From Mucilaginibacter celer (lineage in GTDB: Bacteria > Bacteroidota > Bacteroidia > Sphingobacteriales > Sphingobacteriaceae): a DNA stretch of 64,000 nucleotides. The stretch is from the NCBI RefSeq assembly GCF_003576455.2, contig NZ_CP032869.1:2728001-2792000 (forward strand). The letters run 5' to 3'. Shown here one piece after another: positions 25,606 to 34,879 of this stretch (its first letter is position 1; the number at the start of each line of letters is the position of its first letter). The notes beneath the pieces were generated by a model that was not told the origin of the DNA, ran no database searches, and was given only the letters and a program-made list of their open reading frames with translations. The position numbers and the translations under genes were made by a program.

Positions 25606-26859
25606 TTACAATAATGATGATATAATGAACGCTATTACCGAAACAATTAACCCGAACATGAATATGTTATACGAAACTCTTAACAGCCTGTACTTTTTAC
25701 CCAGTACTACGCCCTGCGAATAGTTATCGCGGATGAGGCTGCCGTATAGAAAATCGCGGTCGTCCATCATCTTTTCCATACCATCGCTGTAGGCATCGTA
25801 CGACATGCGGTAGAAATTACCGAAAAACAGCAGGTTAACTTTTTTTGTTTCGATATCAGCAGGACTGAACAAACCCGGCGGGATAGATGGCCGCGTAGAA
25901 AGAATAGAAAATATCATGGTAGCCAAACTTACCGAAAGCAGCATAAATGTAGGGATCAGCAGCGCAGAGTGCTCATCCAGCTTACGCAGCACCAAACTGA
26001 TAATGGCCGACAGGATGATGGAGTTAACCGTAATCATGATATGGGCCTTGTTATCGGCCATATCGCTCAGCCGCTGATGGTTGCTTGAACTGATGCGGAA
26101 CATGGTTTCGATACCACGGTCGGGGCGGTCGCTTTTGTGCTTTTTGCCATGATCTTTATCATGATCATCGTGTTCCTTTTCCTTCTCGGCAGTGATAATG
26201 GTACCGCCATCGGTATTGGTTGTAGTGATTGTGGTTATTTGATCCGGGGTATCACGTACCTCTACCTCTGCCTGCTTTTCAATTAGCTTTTGCAGGTTTT
26301 TCTGTTTTTGATCGTTAAGCAGCAAACGGCAATAGTCGGTGTAGTAGTCGTGTCCCTGCAAAAACTCGATGTTGTAGGCGCGCCATTCATCTTTATCGAT
26401 ATCGCGTTTTTTGCAGGCTTCCATCTCTTTGCGCAGCAACTTGTTTTTATCTTTAAAATCATCGGTACCTAAATGAAACAGGTCTGCATCGCATATAATC
26501 TGCTGTAAAAGATTGGTTGGATTTTGTGGCATGCGGGTGGCCAGGATACAGCCATCTACCTTATCAATAACAGCTTGCTCAACTTTATGCTGTTTTAAAA
26601 AGTGATCGGCTATGCCTACGCTTTTACTCTCATGATCGGCTTTATCTGTAAAGTAGCCGGTATCGTGAAACCAGGCGGCAGAGATCACGGCGAAAAAGTC
26701 CTCATCGCTTAGCTGATAATGATTTGCTATTTGGGTGGCCGCTGCAACCACATCTTTAGTATGACGCAGGTTGTGGTAAATTAAGTCGGGATCGTGGTGA
26801 ACATCAAAATAGGATATAACGTACTGCTTTACCTGTTCTAACAGCGGTTGAAATTTCAT
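25606..26859 (-). CDS. HD phosphohydrolase fused to a Pycsar-effector-type membrane domain (HD-PycTM)
   Basis: 417 residues. The N-terminal half is an HD domain with the metal ligands visible: H33 (NLRHT), H65-D66 (WFHDTGYF) and the Asp of ICDADLFHLG (124 or 126). A Thr- then His/Asp/Lys-rich linker (about 203-248) leads to a C-terminal PycTM-type domain (DUF5706): LSDMADNKAHIMITVNS (264-280), then membrane segments at about 275-293, 300-320 and 395-417. In Pycsar anti-phage defence the PycTM domain senses a cyclic pyrimidine nucleotide, but no pyrimidine cyclase gene is next to this one. Its neighbour is ppk1, so a housekeeping role in nucleotide or polyphosphate signalling is equally likely. 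Confidence 0.85.
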   Translation of the reverse strand: MKFQPLLEQVKQYVISYFDVHHDPDLIYHNLRHTKDVVAAATQIANHYQLSDEDFFAVISAAWFHDTGYFTDKADHESKSVGIADHFLKQHKVEQAVIDKVDGCILATRMPQNPTNLLQQIICDADLFHLGTDDFKDKNKLLRKEMEACKKRDIDKDEWRAYNIEFLQGHDYYTDYCRLLLNDQKQKNLQKLIEKQAEVEVRDTPDQITTITTTNTDGGTIITAEKEKEHDDHDKDHGKKHKSDRPDRGIETMFRISSSNHQRLSDMADNKAHIMITVNSIILSAIISLVLRKLDEHSALLIPTFMLLSVSLATMIFSILSTRPSIPPGLFSPADIETKKVNLLFFGNFYRMSYDAYSDGMEKMMDDRDFLYGSLIRDNYSQGVVLGKKYRLLRVSYNIFMFGLIVSVIAFIISSLL

Positions 26860-26976
26860 CGTAGTTTTTTATCGTTAAATGTAAATCAAATTTATTTTAA
26901 AAATCCCTAATTACAGCCATCAACAGGCAGAAACATAAAATATTGATTAATGTTTATTTAAGGGCCGGAAATATAC

Positions 26977-27126
26977 ATGGCGACAAAAGCAAAGTATATG
27001 CCACAGGCAGGGCGTACTGGCTATCAGATACTTGACGGTAAACACATTTCAGAAATAACGATATATCGTGAAAAAGCGAAAGCTTTAATACAAAACACGC
27101 AGGTAACACATTCCCTTTATAGCTAA
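26977..27126 (+). CDS. Possible 49-residue peptide
   Basis: An ATG-to-TAA frame of 50 codons in an otherwise empty 279-nt gap, opposite in strand to both neighbours. The peptide (MATKAKYMPQAGRTGYQILD at its start) is basic and soluble, with no signal and no recognised family. There is no Shine-Dalgarno, which is normal in this phylum. It could be chance; supported only by its length relative to the gap and the balanced amino-acid content. Confidence 0.3.
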   Translation: MATKAKYMPQAGRTGYQILDGKHISEITIYREKAKALIQNTQVTHSLYS

Positions 27127-27138
27127 CTATCAAACCTG

Positions 27139-29712
27139 TTATCCCCTGGCGTCTTCTGTGCCGGGGCCTTCATAACTGTAGTTATATGGCGGATACGGTA
27201 CGATAAAGGTTTCATGCACGCGCGAAGATTTGCGGAAATAAGGAACACAAATGGCTGCTACAATGAATGAACCAACCAGCGCCTGCATAGCCAGGTCGCT
27301 CACGGTGCCGTAAAGGTTGAAAGCAACGTAGTAAACAGCCAGGCTGGTCGCCGCCCGGAAAACAAAGAAACCGATGATATACTGCGGCAATATATCGCGG
27401 CGGTTTAGCAATAAAGCCAGGCAAAACATGGCATAACAGGCCACTATAATATTTCCAAGCGTTTCGAGAATAATAAGGAAACGATGTTCGGCAATGTTTT
27501 TTACCGCTGCCGAATTCCAGGAAGTGATATTAAAGTAGTTTTGGCTTGATAATCCCCATACCGACGAAACCACCATCCCACCTAAAAAAACGGCTACCAC
27601 TATTAACCAACCGCCAAGGGGGACAAAAGTTGAACCATAAGCAAATACAATACCCGGCGTTTCGCGCTGGTAAAGCCATACGCCAAGCACAATAAGCGCA
27701 ACCGTTACCAAAAATGCAATAAGCACCAGGATGCTGTTAACGGTTGCGGGCTTTGCAACCTCGTCGGGCGTATACGAAAAGCTGTAGCCGAGGCTGGTGT
27801 TGTTCAGTTTTTTGATATCTGTCCTAAACTCGTCCAGTTTGTTTACCGGTACATTATCCTTTAAAAAAGAAAGCTTATAATTCAGTGAAAGCGTATCCCC
27901 TGCCGAACTGAAATTTGATTCGTAGTGATAATAATCGCGACTGATGGCATCATGAGCTTCATTAATATCCCAGCCGCCGGGTAACACCACCTTGATGGTA
28001 TAATTTGCATCATAAGGGTAAGTAACACTAACCGGTGTTTTGGTACGGCTGGTTATTGACGGAAACTGGTTATTAATAACGTTGGCAAATAAATCGGCAG
28101 TAAACTTATCCGACGTTGAGTCTTTTTTCAAAAAGTCGCCCACTTTATAGGTTTCGATGGTGGTGAGGATGTTTTTTTTCAGATCGTCCTTTACTATTAT
28201 CGAATCTTTGGCTTCAATTTTATTGTAAATTTTTGAGTAATAATCAAGATAGTTTTTTTCGGTTTCGGCCATGCCCGATGATTCCAGCTTGCCACGGATA
28301 TAATCGGTCTCATCGCCTGCGTATGTTGTTTTAACCGTAAACAATACCGGCGATTTAACATTTTTTATGGTATAAATATCCTCAGCAGTTATTGAACCTC
28401 CTTTAGCGGGCGGGATAGTTGTAAGTGCACTGTTACCGGCTTTTAACACCAGCCCTTTACCATACCGTGGAAAGTAAATATCGGTTCCTTCACCCCCCTG
28501 GTTATCCATAGTTGCATCAACCCAAACCTGTTTTCCGTTTACATTGGCTGTTACCACAGCATGGTTAAAAGCGTAGGCTGTAGGGATATACTGATCCACA
28601 TGCTCGTTCATATCGGCATTTACCAATACCATTTGTGCATCAATATCATTTGCCTTTAACATAGATACCAGCAATAATGATTTATCCTTACAATCGCCAT
28701 AACGCTGCTTAAATACCTTTTCGGGGTTGTTGGCACGGTGCGAGTATTCGCCTATTTCTATGCCCATGTAGCGCACCTCCTGCTGTACGGTGCGGACTGC
28801 CGCTCTGAAATATTTTTCTTTATTGGCACCTGCTTCTTTTTTAAGTTGTGCTATGCGGCTGCCTAAATCGCCCCGGATATTTAGTGACGGCGGGTTGATG
28901 CTTAGCGCCCAGTTAACCACATCGCCCCAGGTATTAAACTCGCTCACTTGTATAATACCGCGTTCATCATACCACGATGGCTGGTTATCATCATCATGCA
29001 CCGGCGGAATTTGAAAGCCCTCGTAGGCATAAGTTGTTAAACCGTTATTTTGGCTTATAACCGGTTTGGGAACTTTATTAAAAGTTTTAAAATTCAGTTT
29101 ACGTTGCGATGAGGCAATCACCGCGGTATAATGATGCGAAATTGGCGTACCCCACTGAAAATACAGGTTACTGCAAAACTTACCATTCAATATCGGGTTG
29201 CGGCCTGTTATGGTGTAGGAATATTCGATCCTGTCGCCTTTGCGGATATCATCAAGAATACACAACGCCGAAAAACTGCCCTGGTAAATAAAATTGGACA
29301 GATCCTGTTCATCGGCCAAAACTTTAAATGCTGATGCTTTTAAACGGTTTAACGGTTTGCCATCGCGCCATACGGTGATATCATGAAAATCGAGCCTTTC
29401 GTAGGCTGGATCGAAACTTACCGAGATTTGCGAGGCGTTCTGGATGCCGGTTTCAGAAACTATTTCGCGAATGATGTGGTTATAATCGGCCTGTTTTTCA
29501 ACCTGAACCTGCTGCTCTATCAGTGCATAATAAAATCCCCGTTCGATAGTACGCCCTGATGGCCTTTGATTGTAAGGTTTAAGTGCATTGATCCATACCG
29601 GCTTAGCCGATATATGTACCGTAGGTGTATCGGCAAAAGCAGCCCCGCTGCACCAAATCAACACCACCAAACAAAGGGAAAACCTAAAATGTATTTTAAA
29701 AAGCTTTTGCAT
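27139..29712 (-). CDS. DUF3857/transglutaminase-like exported protein with C-terminal membrane domain
   Basis: 857 residues from the ATG at 29712, chosen because it begins a signal peptide (MQKLFKIHFRFSLCLVVLIW then CSGAAFADT); the frame extends further upstream without a plausible signal. A DUF3857 domain covers about residues 30-240. A transglutaminase/protease-like core follows, with a catalytic triad visible as C341 (RYGDCKDKS), H384 (AFNHAVV) and D399 (VWVDATMD). A second beta domain precedes the C-terminus, which has several hydrophobic segments (from about 660, including PLGGWLIVVAVFLGGMVV) resembling DUF2569. Likely periplasmic with a membrane anchor; the substrate is unknown. Confidence 0.85.
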   Translation of the reverse strand: MQKLFKIHFRFSLCLVVLIWCSGAAFADTPTVHISAKPVWINALKPYNQRPSGRTIERGFYYALIEQQVQVEKQADYNHIIREIVSETGIQNASQISVSFDPAYERLDFHDITVWRDGKPLNRLKASAFKVLADEQDLSNFIYQGSFSALCILDDIRKGDRIEYSYTITGRNPILNGKFCSNLYFQWGTPISHHYTAVIASSQRKLNFKTFNKVPKPVISQNNGLTTYAYEGFQIPPVHDDDNQPSWYDERGIIQVSEFNTWGDVVNWALSINPPSLNIRGDLGSRIAQLKKEAGANKEKYFRAAVRTVQQEVRYMGIEIGEYSHRANNPEKVFKQRYGDCKDKSLLLVSMLKANDIDAQMVLVNADMNEHVDQYIPTAYAFNHAVVTANVNGKQVWVDATMDNQGGEGTDIYFPRYGKGLVLKAGNSALTTIPPAKGGSITAEDIYTIKNVKSPVLFTVKTTYAGDETDYIRGKLESSGMAETEKNYLDYYSKIYNKIEAKDSIIVKDDLKKNILTTIETYKVGDFLKKDSTSDKFTADLFANVINNQFPSITSRTKTPVSVTYPYDANYTIKVVLPGGWDINEAHDAISRDYYHYESNFSSAGDTLSLNYKLSFLKDNVPVNKLDEFRTDIKKLNNTSLGYSFSYTPDEVAKPATVNSILVLIAFLVTVALIVLGVWLYQRETPGIVFAYGSTFVPLGGWLIVVAVFLGGMVVSSVWGLSSQNYFNITSWNSAAVKNIAEHRFLIILETLGNIIVACYAMFCLALLLNRRDILPQYIIGFFVFRAATSLAVYYVAFNLYGTVSDLAMQALVGSFIVAAICVPYFRKSSRVHETFIVPYPPYNYSYEGPGTEDARG

Positions 29713-29821
29713 ACCGGCTATGAAAATAATTAATCGGGGCGACTTTGAGGTAATTATTTTAATATTTAACGGTTTATGAATGGTTATTTTATATGTTAGG
29801 GACGGTAACCCCATAAACCAA

Positions 29822-29850
29822 CAAAGCCACCTCAAACAGAGATGGCTTTG
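29822..29850 (-). terminator. Hairpin terminator after the DUF2723 gene
   Basis: Stem CAAAGCCATCTC/GAGGTGGCTTTG (minus strand, 12 bp with one G-U pair) and a 5-nt loop, followed by TTGGTTTAT. It starts 25 nt past the stop of the gene ending at 29875 and separates it from the DUF3857 gene. Confidence 0.7.
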
Positions 29851-29874
29851 CCCTATCACTAAAAAAATCAAATT

Positions 29875-32800
29875 TTATTGACCGCCACCCAACACAGCGC
29901 GGAACTTAGTTTCATAATTTTTCAACTGAGTATCAAACTGGTTAGCCAGGGACGTTTGATGATTATCCTTGGCAAACTGGGCGAGGCCGTTAAGCACCTG
30001 CATACCTATCTGCACATCGCGGCCGTTAATGCTGTTGATGTCTTGAGTAAGTAAATAGGCATTGTAATCCAGCTGATCTGTAAGATAGGCATCAATATTT
30101 TTTGAAAGCTTGTTGCCCAATACCACATCATGAAGTTCGTAAGCCAGGCGTGCTAAATAGAGCTTACGGCCTGCCACATCTACATACGGATACAGATCGG
30201 GCAGCTCGGCATCATATTTTCTAACTACGTTCAAGGCTTTTTCGGTTTTGCCTTCTTCAACCAGGCTCTGCGCCAGATCAAGGAATGTGGTTACCATTAC
30301 CGGGTAAAACATCGATGTTGACTCATGATCAAGATATTTAGCCTTTTTAAAGTTACCGAACTTAAACTTGGTCATTACGTTGGTATACATTACCTCGGTA
30401 TTCACCTTACTTAGCTGATCGTGTACTGCGGTATCTTTTTGGAAAGGGATCAGGTGATAGGTAAAACCCTCCTTATACAGGTATGGCTGTAATCCCACCA
30501 GGTTTTCGTTACCAATGGTGGTTGTAAAGCAGATGGGGCGTTTCCAGTTGTTATGGGCTAATATATCAAACATGGCCAGGTTTTCTTTGGTTACATAGTT
30601 TGATGTATATTTCCATTCCATGGTTTTGGCCAGTTTGCTTTTCTGCCCGGGTGTTACTACACCGTTGGCAACCACCTCATCGGCATTAATATCCATTTTA
30701 AGGCTTTTTGTTGGCAGATAATTGGCTTCTTCACCGTTTGATAATTGCATCTTCGCAGCTTTATCATCCGAAGTGATAAAATCAAAAACCTCTTTTACAT
30801 CCTGCGCATCTGCCAGTTTCTGATCGTTAAAATAAACCACATCCCTCACCCCTTCTTTGTACTTGTCAAAAGGCATGGTGATAGGCAGCGGTGCCGAAGC
30901 GTTCATTGGTTTCTGCATCTGGCGGATGTACCAGTCGCCGGTAAACAAGCTCAGGTTAACAATGCGCACATCCGGGCGGATGCCTTCAACTTCCTGGTCA
31001 TACCATAACGAGTAGGTATCATTATCCCCATAAGTAAATAAAATAGCATTTGGCGGGCACGATATCAGGTAGTTATAAGCCATATCATGCGGCGTCATTT
31101 TGGTTGAACGATCATGATCGCCCCACTCTTTGGCAGCCAGTAAAACAGGGCAAATCAACAGGCCAATAACTGTTGAACCGATAGCGGCGAGTTTACCATC
31201 AATATATTTGCGGGCAAATTCGGCAATGGCTATAACGCCAAGACCTATCCATATAGCAAAGGCATAAAACGAGCCTACATACGAGTAATCGCGCTCGCGG
31301 GGCTGTACCGAGGCCTGGTTTACGTATAATACAATAGCCAAACCGGTAAAGAAAAATAACAGGGCAACAATCAAGGCATCATTACCGCGCTTGTTTACGT
31401 GATAAAACAAACCGATTAAACCGATAAGTAATGGCAGGCCATATAACGGCGTGTAAGTATTTGCGGCTGTTACCGATTTTGGCAGGTGTTTACCACCATC
31501 AAAAAGGCCGCTGGTCCAGTTGCCGTCAATACCTTCGGTACTTTGCTGGCCATCGGCATCATTATAGCGGCCAACAAAATTCCAGAAAAAGTAGCGCCAG
31601 TACATCTGGTACATCTGCCAGCTTACCATCCATTTCAGGTTATCGCCCATGGTTGGCACCTGCCCATCGGGAATGCGCAGCCATTGTTTGTAAAACTGCA
31701 CATCATTACCATCAGTGCTGTACATACGCGGCAGCGGGGTTGTATGATCATAAACATAATCAATTTTCCTGCCGGCATTTTCATATTGCGTTTTTCCTTT
31801 GCGGTAAATGATACTGCCTTGCTTTTGATCAACAGCCTGTGCGTCATAAAAAGGGCCGCTTAATAAAGGAACTTCTCCGTACTGGATCCTGTTAAGGTAA
31901 CCATACAAAGTGAAAGCATTATCAGGGTGAGAGTTATTCAAGTCGGGGTTGGCAGTAGCGCGGATTGGGATATAAGCAAACGAGCCGTAACCAAAATAAA
32001 TAAACGCAACGCAAAGCAATGCCAGGTTAAGCACAGGTTTCTTTTTGCGGATACTGTAAACGATACCAAATACAATGGCAGCAATAATAATCAGGATAAA
32101 AAAGAACGCGCCGGTACCAAAACCCATACCCAGCGAATTAACAAAGTACAGATCGAAGTAAGCGGCAAACTTGATAGTATAGCCCCTGATACCGTATTGC
32201 ACCAAACCAAGTATCACCACACCGGCTAAAAAGGCAAGGATGCTGCCACCAACGGTTACATTTCTACTGCGGCGGAAATAATATACCATACCGATAGCAG
32301 GGATGGTTAACAGGTTAAGCAGGTGAATGCCTATTGATAAACCGATAACGTAAGCAATGAAAACGATCCATTTATCAGCTCCCGCCTCGTCAGCATGTTC
32401 ATCCCATTTCAGGATAGCCCAAAACACAATGGCAGTACATAACGACGATAAAGCAAACACAATAGTTTCAACAGCCGAAAACCAGAAGGTATCGGTGTAG
32501 GTAAAGCCAAGCGCGCCTACCAAACCGGCACCCATTATAACGTATAATTTATAATTATCAATTTTGTCGGTACGCTTTTCAAGCATCAATTTTTTGGCAA
32601 AGGCAGTAATTGTCCAAAATAAAAACATGATGGTAGCACCGCTGGCCAGCGCCGAACCCATATTGGTAAAGAAAGGCACCTTAGTGTTATCACCAAATGA
32701 AAGCAGCGACAAAACCTTGCCAATCATGGCAAAAACAGGGTAACCAGGCTGGTGGGCTACCTGCAAACGGTAGGCGCATGAAATAAATTCGCCGCAATCC

Positions 32801-32898
32801 CAAAAACTTACAGATGGTTCCAGTGTTAAAATATAGGTTATTGAGGCTATAACAAAACATAGCCAACCCAATAGGTTATTGATTTTTTTGTACTGCAT
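29875..32898 (-). CDS. DUF2723 membrane protein, putative protein O-mannosyltransferase-like glycosyltransferase
   Basis: 1007 residues. The N-terminal ~560 residues contain about a dozen hydrophobic segments with the DUF2723 signature SVSFWDCGEFISCAYRLQ followed by HQPGYPVFAMIGK near residue 30; the Asp-Glu pair sits where the catalytic loop acid of GT-C enzymes is found. The soluble C-terminal half contains LLFTYGDNDTYSLWY and, near the end, helical repeats resembling TPRs. The family includes TMEM260, an animal O-mannosyltransferase, so a role in transferring sugars from a lipid donor to exported proteins is reasonable. It stands as a single gene bounded by a terminator. Confidence 0.85.
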   Translation of the reverse strand: MQYKKINNLLGWLCFVIASITYILTLEPSVSFWDCGEFISCAYRLQVAHQPGYPVFAMIGKVLSLLSFGDNTKVPFFTNMGSALASGATIMFLFWTITAFAKKLMLEKRTDKIDNYKLYVIMGAGLVGALGFTYTDTFWFSAVETIVFALSSLCTAIVFWAILKWDEHADEAGADKWIVFIAYVIGLSIGIHLLNLLTIPAIGMVYYFRRSRNVTVGGSILAFLAGVVILGLVQYGIRGYTIKFAAYFDLYFVNSLGMGFGTGAFFFILIIIAAIVFGIVYSIRKKKPVLNLALLCVAFIYFGYGSFAYIPIRATANPDLNNSHPDNAFTLYGYLNRIQYGEVPLLSGPFYDAQAVDQKQGSIIYRKGKTQYENAGRKIDYVYDHTTPLPRMYSTDGNDVQFYKQWLRIPDGQVPTMGDNLKWMVSWQMYQMYWRYFFWNFVGRYNDADGQQSTEGIDGNWTSGLFDGGKHLPKSVTAANTYTPLYGLPLLIGLIGLFYHVNKRGNDALIVALLFFFTGLAIVLYVNQASVQPRERDYSYVGSFYAFAIWIGLGVIAIAEFARKYIDGKLAAIGSTVIGLLICPVLLAAKEWGDHDRSTKMTPHDMAYNYLISCPPNAILFTYGDNDTYSLWYDQEVEGIRPDVRIVNLSLFTGDWYIRQMQKPMNASAPLPITMPFDKYKEGVRDVVYFNDQKLADAQDVKEVFDFITSDDKAAKMQLSNGEEANYLPTKSLKMDINADEVVANGVVTPGQKSKLAKTMEWKYTSNYVTKENLAMFDILAHNNWKRPICFTTTIGNENLVGLQPYLYKEGFTYHLIPFQKDTAVHDQLSKVNTEVMYTNVMTKFKFGNFKKAKYLDHESTSMFYPVMVTTFLDLAQSLVEEGKTEKALNVVRKYDAELPDLYPYVDVAGRKLYLARLAYELHDVVLGNKLSKNIDAYLTDQLDYNAYLLTQDINSINGRDVQIGMQVLNGLAQFAKDNHQTSLANQFDTQLKNYETKFRAVLGGGQ

Positions 32899-33038
32899 TT
32901 AATAGTATATCAATTGATTTAATAGCGCGGCAAATATCATGATTTTTATAACTTATAAAAAAAAAACACCCTTGCCTGACAAAATTTAACAATAATTAAC
33001 TTTTAGCCTCTTGGTTTTAACGAAACATCCTGCTTTGA

Positions 33039-33109
33039 GCTTAAAGCAGAAAGCTCAAGGCTAAAAGCAATTGAATCCCGCTTTGGGCTTTGAGTTTTCT
33101 GCTTTACGC
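33039..33109. repeat. Inverted repeat of AAAGCAGAAAGCTCAA-type units
   Basis: 30-base arms at 33039-33068 and 33080-33109 pair at about 25 of 30 positions. Further unit fragments (GCTTTTTGCTTTCTGCATTGAGC) continue to about 33150, giving a phrase-like mix of GCTTT, TGAGC and CTGC words. It lies in the 290-nt gap between the divergent DUF2723 and Wzi-like genes, where both promoters must also be. Confidence 0.6.
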
Positions 33110-33188
33110 TTTTTGCTTTCTGCATTGAGCATTACGCTTTTAACAATCAAATTTTTAACTTACAACAAATAATCCTTACTTTGTTGCG

Positions 33189-34811
33189 ATGCAAAATATC
33201 TACTCCCTAAACTTACGAAAGGCCCTTATTGCTGCTGCGTGCATTTTATTTACAGCACAGCTCAGTAAGGCGCAATCAGTTTATTTGCCAAACTCGTACC
33301 AGCTGTATCAAAAATTTAATGCTGATATATATTCTGTAAAAAGTTCTTCACATACATCGCTGAGGCCTTTTTTAATAGACAGCACCATTTTGCATACCTA
33401 TGATTCGGTGATGAATGTGGGTATACGCGAGCGCAAAACCTGGGGCGGGCGCAAACTGTTTAATGAGCACCTTTTTGATGTTAAAGACAAGGGCTATACC
33501 TTTTACGCCGATTATATAACCGATTTACAGGTAGGCCGCGATTTTAACAACAGCAAATCAACCAATCTAAATACCCGCGGCTTTCAGCTTGGCGGCACCG
33601 TTGGCGATAAATTTTCATTTTACAGCAGCGGTTTTGAAAACTCGGCCAAGTTTGTTTCGTATTATAATGATTATGTAAACGATCATCGTTTCATCCCCGG
33701 CCAGGCTTATGCAAGGCATTACAACGGGCAGCCGCAAAACTCACAGGATTGGTCGTACGTAACCGCTATATTATCTTACTCTCCTACCCAAAAACTGAAT
33801 ATTACCTTGGGCGAAGACAAAATGTTTATCGGCGATGGCTACCGCTCGGTGCTACTGTCGGATTTTGCTTCGAACATGCCTTTACTCAGGCTTACGGCCG
33901 ATTTGGGCCCCGTGCGTTATATGATAGCATGGGCCTACATCCAGGATTTAAGGCAACCTCCTTACGATACCTTCTTTGGCAGCAACCCGCGCAAATGGGC
34001 CCTGTTTCACTACATCGACTGGAATATCAGCAAAAGAGTGTCATTTGGTATGTTTAATGCCCTTATTACTCCCGAAACAGACGATCAGGCAAAAAAACGC
34101 GGCTTCGACGCTAATTTTGTTAACCCCGTGCTTTTTACAAGCTCATTAGGCCCGGGCGGCGGTAAAGACAACGTATTTTTAGGCTTTAACGCCAAATACA
34201 AAATTCTGGATAAAACAGCGCTGTACGGACAGATTATGTTTGACAGGTTTAAAGGCAGCAACTTCTTTTCGGGCAATAATGCTGATAATACCAACGGCTG
34301 GCAGCTGGGGATCCGCGGGGCAGATATCTTCAAAGTAAAAAGGCTGAATTACCTGTTTGAGTATAATACTGTTAAGCCGTACACCTATACTGATACCAAA
34401 CTAATAGGCAGCTATACTTTTTATGGCGATGCGCTGGCCCACCCACTTGGCGCTAACTTTAGAGAAGTATTGGGCATCCTGAACTATTCGGTGGGCAGGT
34501 TTGATTTCCAGGGGCAGATCAATTACGCCAAATATGGTCTTGATGCAACCAAAAACGATAATTTTGGGATGGATATCACCAAACCATTTGTTCCATCGGC
34601 CAACAACACAACCACAGTTGGACAGGGACTAAGCACCCAATTATACTATGGTGAAGGAACGGTAGCCTACATCCTGAACCCCAAATACAACCTGCGCTTT
34701 GAACTTGGCGCACTGTATCGCCAGGAAAAAAATGCTCAGAAGGATACAAAAAACACCCTGATTACTTTTGGTTTAAGAAGTTCGTTCCGGAATTTGTACC
34801 ACGATTTTTAA
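33189..34811 (+). CDS. Wzi-like outer-membrane beta-barrel (capsule assembly family)
   Basis: 540 residues with a signal peptide (IAAACILFTAQLSKAQS). The remainder is made of alternating amphipathic strands of an outer-membrane barrel. The stretch LGEDKMFIGDGYRSVLLSDF followed by PLLRLTADLGPVRYMIAWAY matches the capsule assembly Wzi family, whose E. coli member binds group 1 capsule at the cell surface. It is longer than the Proteobacterial protein and ends in Phe (RNLYHDF), the outer-membrane sorting residue. No capsule genes are adjacent, so the ligand here is unknown. Confidence 0.8.
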   Translation: MQNIYSLNLRKALIAAACILFTAQLSKAQSVYLPNSYQLYQKFNADIYSVKSSSHTSLRPFLIDSTILHTYDSVMNVGIRERKTWGGRKLFNEHLFDVKDKGYTFYADYITDLQVGRDFNNSKSTNLNTRGFQLGGTVGDKFSFYSSGFENSAKFVSYYNDYVNDHRFIPGQAYARHYNGQPQNSQDWSYVTAILSYSPTQKLNITLGEDKMFIGDGYRSVLLSDFASNMPLLRLTADLGPVRYMIAWAYIQDLRQPPYDTFFGSNPRKWALFHYIDWNISKRVSFGMFNALITPETDDQAKKRGFDANFVNPVLFTSSLGPGGGKDNVFLGFNAKYKILDKTALYGQIMFDRFKGSNFFSGNNADNTNGWQLGIRGADIFKVKRLNYLFEYNTVKPYTYTDTKLIGSYTFYGDALAHPLGANFREVLGILNYSVGRFDFQGQINYAKYGLDATKNDNFGMDITKPFVPSANNTTTVGQGLSTQLYYGEGTVAYILNPKYNLRFELGALYRQEKNAQKDTKNTLITFGLRSSFRNLYHDF

Positions 34812-34821
34812 TAAACTCCTG

Positions 34822-34860
34822 ATTCATACTTACGGGAGTTAAAACCCCGTAAGTATGAAT
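34822..34860. terminator. Bidirectional terminator hairpin
   Basis: Perfect 15-bp stem ATTCATACTTACGGG (34822-34836) with its complement at 34846-34860, 9-nt loop, between the convergent Wzi-like gene and the small peptide gene. Its ACTTACG core is shared with the hairpin at 37030-37062. Confidence 0.7.
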
Positions 34861-34879
34861 TGTTAGTCTTTGCCCTATC

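Noticed and set aside
25606..26859. A complete Pycsar defence operon
   Set aside because: The effector-type membrane domain is present, but no pyrimidine cyclase gene lies on either side and the neighbours are metabolic.
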